DNA of 64,000 bases from Clostridium sp. 1001275B_160808_H3 (lineage in GTDB: Bacteria; Bacillota; Clostridia; Clostridiales; Clostridiaceae): assembly GCF_015550425.1 (NCBI RefSeq), contig NZ_JADNAT010000003.1:1-64000 (forward strand). Reading direction: 5' to 3'. A program made the position numbers and the translations under genes. Under the pieces are notes generated by a model. It was not told where the DNA came from. It made no database searches and was given only the letters and a program-made list of their open reading frames with translations. Positions 1 to 9,571 of the stretch are shown here, piece after piece. Position 1 is the stretch's first letter. The number at the start of each line of letters is the position of its first letter.

Positions 1-14
1 ATTTATTTAATTAT

Positions 15-70
15 ATAAAAAATACCTATAGCCATAAACCCTTTTATTTAAGTGTCTAGTCTATAGGTAT
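15..70 (-). terminator. Possible intrinsic terminator, minus strand
   Basis: ATACCTATAG at 22-31 is complementary to CTATAGGTAT at 61-70, and on the minus strand the stem is followed directly by TTTTTT. The loop is long (29 nt), so the call is moderate. It would end a minus-strand transcript starting somewhere in 70-290. Confidence 0.4.
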
Positions 71-170
71 CAGTTTAAAACGCGAGCCCCTTTTAAACCA
101 TTGATTTTACTTACTTAAAGACGGTTTTAAAACATAAATAGAAATTTTTATCTATTATTTATATATGCAC

Positions 171-204
171 AAAAAGGAAAGTTCAAATTAAAACGTTCCT
201 TTTT
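171..204. terminator. Bidirectional intrinsic terminator hairpin
   Basis: AAAAAGGAA at 171-179 pairs with TTCCTTTTT at 196-204. The A and T flanks give a U run in both directions, as in a bidirectional terminator. It isolates the response regulator gene from whatever lies to the left. Confidence 0.5.
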
Positions 205-280
205 ATCAGATAATATCAAAATTCATTTTGATACAGCCCTATTTTTTTGAAAATATATAGGTTCTATAGTAAAATGATAT

Positions 281-298
281 GACTGTGTGGACTGTGTG
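281..298. repeat. Tandem 9-bp direct repeat
   Basis: GACTGTGTG occurs twice with no spacer (281-289 and 290-298), about 150 bp upstream of the response regulator start. It could be a regulator site for the adjacent OmpR-type regulator, but nothing beyond the repeat itself supports that. Confidence 0.4.
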
Positions 299-451
299 AT
301 AAATAGTAGGATTTGGTATATAATAAACATATGATTTCAATTATGCCATTACTTAAATAATTATACTAAATATCAATAGCTATCAGTATTAATTATTTAT
401 GAGATTGATTTAAGAATATATAAAATAAAAACTTAGTATAGAGGTGAAATA

Positions 452-1123
452 ATGTATAAGATTGTTATAATTGAAGATTCAGAATCTATAAGAGAAGAGC
501 TTAAGACATATTTAGAAAGATATGGATATGAAGTTGAAACTCCAGATTCTTTTGAAAATATAATTGAATATATTGATAAAAGTAATGCAAGTTTAATTTT
601 ACTTGATATTAATCTTCCTCTTTATGATGGATATTATATTTGTAGGGAAGTTAGAAAAAAATCAGATGTTCCTATAATAGTTGTTACAAGTAGAGATAGC
701 CAAGTTGATGAGCTTATGAGTATGAATTTAGGTGCTGATGATTTCATAACAAAACCTTACAATACTGAAATACTAATTGCTAGAGTATCAGCAATATTAA
801 AAAGAAGTTATGGAAAAAGTAGCAATGATGAAATAATTAGTTATGGGGATTTGAAGTTAAATCTTGCAAATGGGAGTATATCATATAAGTCAAATACTAT
901 AGAACTGACTAAAAATGAATTGAAGATTTTAGCATATTTAATAAAGAATAAAGGTAAAATTGTCTCTAGAGATGCATTAATGGATGCATTATGGCAATCC
1001 GATTTGTTTTTAGATGATAATACTCTTTCGGTAAATGTAACTAGATTAAGAAAAAAGATTGAAGAAATAGGATTAAATAATATTATAGAAACAAGAAGAG
1101 GATTAGGATATATAATGCCATGA
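452..1123 (+). CDS. OmpR-family response regulator (BceR/VanR-like)
   Basis: This is a 223-residue two-component response regulator. The receiver domain covers roughly residues 1-115, with the acidic pocket near the N-terminus (IIEDSES), the phospho-acceptor Asp52 in LLDINLPL, and the KPY lysine motif near residue 100. A winged-helix DNA-binding domain follows at about 130-220, ending in the typical RRGLGYIM. The ATG has a GAGGTG ribosome site. The stop codon overlaps the start of the kinase gene by 4 bases, so the two are translationally coupled and form a cognate pair. The partner kinase is of the intramembrane-sensing type, which suggests a cell-envelope or antimicrobial-peptide response. 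No target promoter can be assigned from the sequence. Confidence 0.9.
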   Translation: MYKIVIIEDSESIREELKTYLERYGYEVETPDSFENIIEYIDKSNASLILLDINLPLYDGYYICREVRKKSDVPIIVVTSRDSQVDELMSMNLGADDFITKPYNTEILIARVSAILKRSYGKSSNDEIISYGDLKLNLANGSISYKSNTIELTKNELKILAYLIKNKGKIVSRDALMDALWQSDLFLDDNTLSVNVTRLRKKIEEIGLNNIIETRRGLGYIMP

Positions 1124-2133
1124 ATATATTAGACTATATAAAGGACAGAAGAGCTATAATAATAATAAATATTTTTCTTTTTATACTTGTATCTATAATT
1201 TTGTTTGTAGCACGTGTTAATAACTGGTTTATAGTATTAATATTTTTAACTTGGATATTTCCTTTATTTATAAATATTTTTTTAGAATATTTTAAACAAA
1301 ATAGCTTCTATAAAAATATGATTTCTGTATTGGAAAACTTAGATAAGAAATACTTACTTCCTGAAATAATCGAAGAACCTGAATTTTTAGAAGGAAAAAT
1401 AGTCTATGATGTCTTAAAGGAAACAAATAAAAATATGAACGAAAATGTTAAATATTACAAAGAAAAACAAGCAGAGTATAGAGAGTATATTGAAACCTGG
1501 GTTCATGAAATAAAAACTCCAATTGCTTCAACTAAATTAATTTTAGAAAATAGTGAAAGTGAAATTGCAGAAAAAATATCATATGAAATAAAAAAAGTAG
1601 AGGGGTTTATAGAACAAGTATTATATTATTCGAAAAGCGATGATGTGAGCAGGGATTATATTATAAAAGAGTTTAATTTATCAGAAGCTGTTAAAATAGC
1701 AATAAGAAATAATTCAAGAGATTTTATAAATAAAAAAATAATATTAGATCTTAAAGAAATAGATATAATGATATTTAGTGATATAAAATGGATAAGCTTT
1801 ATTATTAATCAGATTATAGGAAATTCAATTAAGTATTCACAAAAGGGAAGAGGAAAAATAACCATATATACTAAGTCTAATAAAAACAGTAATTCATTAA
1901 TAATAGAAGATAATGGAGTAGGTATAAATCAAAGAGATATAGATAAAGTCTTCGAAAAAGGATTTACAGGAGAAAATGGTAGAATATATGGAAAGTCAAC
2001 AGGGATAGGATTATATTTATGTAGTAGTCTATGTAAAAAATTAGGTTTAGGAATTAAATTAGAATCAAAGGAAAACGTTGGTACAAAGGTAGAAATAATT
2101 TTCCCGTTGGGAAAATTTACATTATTTCAATAG
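1120..2133 (+). CDS. Intramembrane-sensing histidine kinase (BceS-like)
   Basis: This is a 337-residue membrane histidine kinase, cognate to the regulator whose gene it overlaps (ATGA junction). Two hydrophobic helices lie at about residues 13-32 and 36-53 with almost no external loop, as in BceS, GraS and VraS-type kinases that sense through a membrane partner. The H-box WVHEIKTPIAS carries His129. The N-box (NQIIGNSIKYS), G1 box (EDNGVGI) and G2 box (STGIGLYL) are all intact, so it should be active. Such kinases normally sit beside a BceAB-type ABC permease that acts as sensor. No such permease is encoded here; the ABC genes at 24.8-28.3 kb are of a different exporter class. Confidence 0.88.
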   Translation: MNILDYIKDRRAIIIINIFLFILVSIILFVARVNNWFIVLIFLTWIFPLFINIFLEYFKQNSFYKNMISVLENLDKKYLLPEIIEEPEFLEGKIVYDVLKETNKNMNENVKYYKEKQAEYREYIETWVHEIKTPIASTKLILENSESEIAEKISYEIKKVEGFIEQVLYYSKSDDVSRDYIIKEFNLSEAVKIAIRNNSRDFINKKIILDLKEIDIMIFSDIKWISFIINQIIGNSIKYSQKGRGKITIYTKSNKNSNSLIIEDNGVGINQRDIDKVFEKGFTGENGRIYGKSTGIGLYLCSSLCKKLGLGIKLESKENVGTKVEIIFPLGKFTLFQ

Positions 2134-2270
2134 AACATATAAAAATATAAAAATATAAAGTAGAACTATTATATAATCATAATATATTTTATAAATGAAT
2201 TTTATATTATAAATATATTAACTACAAATTCAATAAATTTTAAAGAAGAATAAATAAGGTATAAGGATAA

Positions 2271-2303
2271 TTAATCCTAGCAAGAAAAACTTGCTAGGAT
2301 TAA
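2271..2303. terminator. Bidirectional intrinsic terminator
   Basis: A perfect 14-bp stem (2271-2284 with 2290-2303) with a five-A loop sits between the convergent kinase gene and the glycosyl hydrolase gene. A T run follows it on the plus strand (about 2306-2310). Confidence 0.75.
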
Positions 2304-2313
2304 TATGTTTTTA

Positions 2314-4734
<2,421 letters not shown>

Positions 4735-5064
4735 AATACCCCTCCTAAATGAATTTTAATAATTTTAATATTAATATAGAATTAAATTAAAAATCAGATT
4801 AAATGGAAACATTTACAAGATAGTATAATTGTAACCCAAGAGATAAAATGTTTCAAGATATATTTTAAAAAGAGAAATATATTTTCAAAAATATACTATT
4901 AATTTGAAAAATAATCCTAAACTTCAATAAATATAAATAAATTAATTAAATTTCATCTAAATATTAAATAAAATTAAATAAAATATTGTTAAATTTTAGT
5001 GTAAAAGCTATAATATAGTATATTGGGATGTATTTAATTTGATATGTAGCTATAAGGGGATAAA
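4735..5064. other. Divergent intergenic promoter region
   Basis: No gene is seen in this 330-bp AT-rich gap between the divergent GHL10 and TPR-kinase genes. It carries a good housekeeping promoter for the kinase operon (listed separately) and the AGGAGG ribosome site of the GHL10 gene just inside its left edge. The GHL10 promoter should also lie here, but I could not place its -35 box with confidence. Confidence 0.6.
4986..5014 (+). promoter_or_regulatory. Sigma-A-type promoter of the TPR-kinase operon
   Basis: TTGTTA at 4986-4991 and TATAAT at 5009-5014 are separated by exactly 17 bases, about 50 bases upstream of the first kinase start codon. Confidence 0.55.
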
Positions 5065-7143
5065 ATGAAAACATTAAGAAAAGAAATTAATGAGATACAG
5101 GATATTGGAGAAACAAAAGAAAATAGAGATACTATAAATAAGGCTTATTTAAGTGCAATGAGTGCTTTAGAAAAAGTAGATGATGGTTCAAAAAGTATTG
5201 ATAAAGTGCAATCATATCATTTAAAAGCTTTAATTAATATGAATAAAATTTTGTTAGATGATGCAATAGAAAATCTTGAAAAAGAGTTTTTGATAAAAAA
5301 TGTTGAAAAGATATCTTCAGGGAAAATATATGCAGAGCTAACAAAAATGTTTTTAGTTCAAAATAATATGAATGGATATAAAATTCATTTAATGTTGGCG
5401 GAAAAAGCATTGTCATCAGAAAAAAAATATGAAGAATTAGTAAGTTTATATATCAATGTAGCAACAAGATTTATCAGAAATGAAAAAAAGGGTGAAGGAA
5501 TAAATATATTAAAAAAAGCTATTGATTTATTAGACAATAATGATGAATATTGGGTAGCTGAAGAATATCTTAATGTTGGATCAGTTTTTTCTATAGAGCT
5601 AAATAATAATGAACTAGCAATAGATTTATATAATAGAGGATACAAATTAGCCAAAAAATATAATTTGAAAAAGATTCAATTTTTATTGATGTATTATATA
5701 GCAGTTGGATATACATATATAGGTAGAAGAAGAGATGCAATAGAGCTATATAATAAAATTATAAATAACAAAGAAAATAACTTATCTTTATTAATTATTA
5801 CAACAATTTATATGGAGCTATCAACATTATATATAGACTTAAATTTAAATATGGACAAGGTAGAGTCATTAATAAGTTTAATTGAAGAAAATATAAAGAA
5901 AATACCAATTAAAACTAAAAAACAATTTGAAGCAAATTTAATACTTCTTAAGTGTAGATATTTTATTAAAATGAAGGAGAAGGGAAAGTATATACTGCAA
6001 GAATTAGATAAAGCAAAGTCTATTTATGAAAAATATAGTGATACTTTTAGATTTAGTAATTTTGATTTATATATAGAAATGTTATATGGTGATATATACT
6101 ATAATTTAAATGAGTATAAAACAGCATTAATTCATTATAATAACTTAACGAAACTATCACAAAAGTATGGTTATAGATTTATAGAAAAAACATATGAAAG
6201 GTTATCAAAAACATACGAAAAGCTTGGTGATTTTAGATGTGCTATGGAATATATGGAGAAAGCTAATTCAATAATGCTTTCATATGATAATAATAAATAT
6301 AGAGAAAAGTATTTAGAGCTGTATAGAAATCTTGAAATGTTACAAGAATCAGAAAAGGCTAAAAGTGAATTCTTTGCAAATATTTCTCATGAATTTAAGA
6401 CTCCAATTAATATAATATATTCGTCAATGCAACTTTTAAATTTATATAAAGATAAAGATGAAAAAGAATTTATGATGTATTATTTAAAATATAAAAATAA
6501 TATTAGACAAAATTGCTTAAGGAGTTTTAAACTTATAGACAATATTATAGATGTAACAAAAATAAAAAAAGGAATTTATGAAGCTAATTTTAAAAATATA
6601 AATATAGTTGATTTAGTAGAGAAAATTACGAATTCAGTAGCACCATATGTAGAAATAAAAAAAATAATAATATTATTTGATACAGATATAGAAGAACTAA
6701 TAATAAAATGTGATGCTTATATGCTAGAAAGAATTATATTGAATTTATTATCAAATGCTATAAAATTTACTCCAGCAAATGGTAAGATTATGGTTAATAT
6801 TTATAATAAAATAGATAATGTAGAAATACGTGTAAGAGATACAGGAATTGGAATACCTAAGGAAATGAAAGAGAAAATCTTTGAAAAATTTATTCAAGTA
6901 GATAAGTCATTAAATAGAAGTACCGAAGGAAGTGGGATAGGTTTATCTTTAGTAAAATCCTTATTAGATTTAATGAATGGGAATATATATTTAAATACAG
7001 AATATAAAGATGGAAGCGAATTTGTGGTAAGTTTACCTAAATATAGGTTAATAGAGGAAAATAATAAATATAAAGAAGAATATAAACTAAATGTTGAAAA
7101 GATATCAGTAGAATTATCTGATATTTATGATTTATATAATTAA
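5065..7143 (+). CDS. TPR-repeat sensor histidine kinase, soluble
   Basis: This 692-residue protein has no membrane segment. Residues 1 to about 410 are helical tetratricopeptide-like repeats; a short coiled linker leads into a complete histidine kinase core. The H-box FFANISHEFKTPIN carries His442. The N-box (LLSNAIKFTPANG), G1 (DTGIGIP, about 592-598), F-box and G2 (GSGIGLSL) are intact, so it should bind ATP and autophosphorylate. A C-terminal extension of about 30 residues follows. No response regulator gene is adjacent, so it is an orphan kinase. It is followed after 14 bases by a paralogue that has lost the catalytic motifs. In clostridia orphan kinases can phosphorylate Spo0A; a link to sporulation is inference only. 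Confidence 0.85.
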   Translation: MKTLRKEINEIQDIGETKENRDTINKAYLSAMSALEKVDDGSKSIDKVQSYHLKALINMNKILLDDAIENLEKEFLIKNVEKISSGKIYAELTKMFLVQNNMNGYKIHLMLAEKALSSEKKYEELVSLYINVATRFIRNEKKGEGINILKKAIDLLDNNDEYWVAEEYLNVGSVFSIELNNNELAIDLYNRGYKLAKKYNLKKIQFLLMYYIAVGYTYIGRRRDAIELYNKIINNKENNLSLLIITTIYMELSTLYIDLNLNMDKVESLISLIEENIKKIPIKTKKQFEANLILLKCRYFIKMKEKGKYILQELDKAKSIYEKYSDTFRFSNFDLYIEMLYGDIYYNLNEYKTALIHYNNLTKLSQKYGYRFIEKTYERLSKTYEKLGDFRCAMEYMEKANSIMLSYDNNKYREKYLELYRNLEMLQESEKAKSEFFANISHEFKTPINIIYSSMQLLNLYKDKDEKEFMMYYLKYKNNIRQNCLRSFKLIDNIIDVTKIKKGIYEANFKNINIVDLVEKITNSVAPYVEIKKIIILFDTDIEELIIKCDAYMLERIILNLLSNAIKFTPANGKIMVNIYNKIDNVEIRVRDTGIGIPKEMKEKIFEKFIQVDKSLNRSTEGSGIGLSLVKSLLDLMNGNIYLNTEYKDGSEFVVSLPKYRLIEENNKYKEEYKLNVEKISVELSDIYDLYN

Positions 7144-7157
7144 TAGGGGTTATAGGA

Positions 7158-9218
7158 ATGGATGGATTATTTGCTAAGTCAATAAATGATGTAGATCATG
7201 GATATTTAAATATATTAAGGAATAAAGATTTGCAAAAAGTTAAGGACAATATACAAATCTATATAGAAGAAGAAAAAAAATATGAATATGTACAATATGC
7301 AAAAGCTATTTATTATTATTTAGAAAAAGACAAAAAAAGAGCAGCTAAATTTTTTAGTAGAACTTTAAGTAGCAATAAGATAAATGATTTACATGAAAGA
7401 GGAAAAATATTTTTATATATGACTAAGTGTTATTCTGATCTTAATGAAAGTTATCTTCAAAAGAAATATTTTAATTTAGCAGAAGAAATTTTTATAGAAG
7501 AAAAGTCATATTATTATTTAATTCAGCTATATTTATCAACAATGTACACTGAAGCATTAAAAAGAAGAGAAAATTATTATATAAAAAAATATTTAAAGAA
7601 AACTAGGGAAATGATAACTTTGTTAAAAGACGAAGATGTATTTAATATTTATGTTTGTCTTGGTGAAGTGTACATTTATATAAAAGATTATGAATCGGCT
7701 AAAAATATGTTTAAGGAAGCTATGAAATATGCAAAGCTTAATAATAAATATGATGAAATTGCATTTACAGTTTGTTTTTTGAAAGATATTTATGTAATTG
7801 ATAACAGATTATCTGATGCGAGAGAAATAATTATTGAAACTATAGAAACGTATGAAAAAAAATTGAATATAATGACAAAATTATCTTTAGCTATAGAGAT
7901 ATTTGAAATATATATAAATGAGAAGAAAATAAATAAAGATATAGAAGTATTGCTTGCTTATATTAATAAAATCTTAAAGAAGTTAGATAAGAGAAAGCAA
8001 CAGCAGTTTAAGGTTAAAGTAAATATATTAATATGTAGAAAAATAATGCTTGAAATAGCAGAAGATGTATCTAAAAGGGAAAATCTATCTATAGTTAAAG
8101 GATTAATTAGGGAAAGTGAAGAAACCTATATTAAGTATAAGAAAAATTTTAAGTTCTCTGACATATATTATTGGATAATAATAATAAAAGGAGATATTAG
8201 TTTTTCAGAAGGAGATTATTTAAAAGCATTAGAGTATTATAATGATGCATTAAGAAGCTCTTACAAATTCAATATTAGGTATACTTTAAGATGCTATAAT
8301 GGTATTAAATTAGCTTATAAGAATAATGGTGACTATGAAAAAGCATTAATAATTGCAAAAAGAATCAATTCGATTTTGAAGGATATTAATATAGAAAATG
8401 AAAAAAAAGTAACTAAAATAAATGCTAGATATAATGAACTAAAGTCATATGATAAGATAAAAGAAAAGTTTTTTTCGAAATTGTCGTATGATTTAAAAGA
8501 ACCAATTAACTCAATTTATTCTTGTATTCAATTAATAGATAATATGAGTAATATTGGGAGTTGTGAATTAAAGGAGTATTATTTAAAATACAATTCTGTA
8601 GTTACAAAAAATTGTTTAAAGGTATTAAAAACTATAAATAATTTAATTGATGCAGTAAAAATAGATGCAGATGAATTAAAGGTGGAATTTAAAAATTATA
8701 ATATAGTTTACTTAGTTGAAGACATTGTATCAAAAACTGTAAAATATGCAAGTCTTCAAAATAATAACTTAATATTTGATACAGAAATAGAAGAATTAAT
8801 TATAAAGTGTGATCCAAATTTAATTGAAAAAATAATACTAAGTATTATTTCAAATACATTAATGGTATCAGTAGAAAATTCCGATATATTTATAAGCATT
8901 TCAGAGACAAAAAGTTATGTAAAAATTAAATTTAAATATAATGGAAATGATGTTGATAATTGTATATTTAATTCATTAAGAAATAATATTAACAGTTACT
9001 CATTTAAATTTTATGCTAAGAATTTATCAATAGCTAAATCTTTATTAGAGCTTCATAATGGAAAAGTATATGTTAATAATAAATATTCTCATGGAAATGA
9101 ATTAACAATATTACTACCAAAGTTAATGTTTCAAGATTTAAATAAAAATATGACTATTGAAAACTATCAAATAAATGATTTAAATGTTGCAATTGAATTT
9201 TGTGATTTAATATTATAG
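7158..9218 (+). CDS. TPR-repeat pseudo-histidine kinase, paralogue of upstream kinase
   Basis: This 686-residue protein has the same layout as its upstream neighbour: TPR-like helices over about 1-410, then a region colinear with a kinase core. Shared stretches such as EELIIKCD show common descent. The H-box reads FFSKLSYDLKEPIN, with Tyr444 where the phospho-acceptor His should be. The N-box keeps one Asn (IISNTLMVS), but the G1 motif DTGIGIP is replaced by an unrelated stretch (KYNGNDVDN) and no G2 box (GxGxGL) remains. It should neither autophosphorylate nor bind ATP normally. The reading frame is intact over 2 kb, so it is maintained as a protein. A likely role is a regulatory or dimerisation partner of the active kinase; this is inference. 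Confidence 0.82.
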   Translation: MDGLFAKSINDVDHGYLNILRNKDLQKVKDNIQIYIEEEKKYEYVQYAKAIYYYLEKDKKRAAKFFSRTLSSNKINDLHERGKIFLYMTKCYSDLNESYLQKKYFNLAEEIFIEEKSYYYLIQLYLSTMYTEALKRRENYYIKKYLKKTREMITLLKDEDVFNIYVCLGEVYIYIKDYESAKNMFKEAMKYAKLNNKYDEIAFTVCFLKDIYVIDNRLSDAREIIIETIETYEKKLNIMTKLSLAIEIFEIYINEKKINKDIEVLLAYINKILKKLDKRKQQQFKVKVNILICRKIMLEIAEDVSKRENLSIVKGLIRESEETYIKYKKNFKFSDIYYWIIIIKGDISFSEGDYLKALEYYNDALRSSYKFNIRYTLRCYNGIKLAYKNNGDYEKALIIAKRINSILKDINIENEKKVTKINARYNELKSYDKIKEKFFSKLSYDLKEPINSIYSCIQLIDNMSNIGSCELKEYYLKYNSVVTKNCLKVLKTINNLIDAVKIDADELKVEFKNYNIVYLVEDIVSKTVKYASLQNNNLIFDTEIEELIIKCDPNLIEKIILSIISNTLMVSVENSDIFISISETKSYVKIKFKYNGNDVDNCIFNSLRNNINSYSFKFYAKNLSIAKSLLELHNGKVYVNNKYSHGNELTILLPKLMFQDLNKNMTIENYQINDLNVAIEFCDLIL

Positions 9219-9571
9219 TGTGGATTAAGATATGAGTAAAAACTATAAAGGAATTTGATGTTTATGTAAGTAAGCTACAAATTATATCTATAGTTTTTAT
9301 TTTTTGATTTTTATATTTAAAGTAAGTTATATATTGATTACAATTATTGGGATTATTAACATAGTGATCTTCACAAATCAATATCAAATTAATACAAGAA
9401 TTAGTAGGATATATAATGAAAAAGTTCATGAATGGTGAAGTATAAAATTAAAGTCTAATAATATTATTTTATGAATCAAATAAATTTTACTAATGATTAA
9501 GAAGAAACAAGTAGGGGCAATAATTATTTATATGAATAAAATATAATAGCAAGGTTTTAGGAGTTGAAGGA
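9219..9571. other. Intergenic region between pseudokinase and pullulanase genes
   Basis: This 353-bp stretch has no gene. A stem (9238-9247 with 9289-9298, followed by T runs) probably terminates the kinase operon. The remainder is AT-rich and should contain the pullulanase promoter, which I could not fix to specific hexamers. Confidence 0.5.
9238..9306 (+). terminator. Probable terminator of the TPR-kinase operon
   Basis: AAAAACTATA (9238-9247) pairs with TATAGTTTTT (9289-9298), followed by more T-rich sequence. The loop is long (41 nt), so the call is moderate. Confidence 0.45.

Larger units (their letters stand above)
1..451. other. Left-edge non-coding region with several hairpins
   Basis: No convincing protein gene is visible here. 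The stretch holds a perfect 8-bp hairpin (73-80 with 91-98, loop rich in G and C), a 10-bp hairpin (22-31 with 61-70) followed on the minus strand by a T run, a second hairpin with T runs on both strands (171-204), and a perfect tandem copy of a 9-bp unit (281-298). The GC-richer core at 70-100 in such AT-rich surroundings suggests a structured RNA on the minus strand ending near position 15. I could not match it to a known RNA family. Confidence 0.4.

Noticed and set aside
60..105. tRNA or tmRNA gene in the GC-richer hairpin region
   Set aside because: No cloverleaf, no CCA end and no tmRNA 5' signature; the hairpin has an A/T stem and a G/C loop, the reverse of a tRNA.
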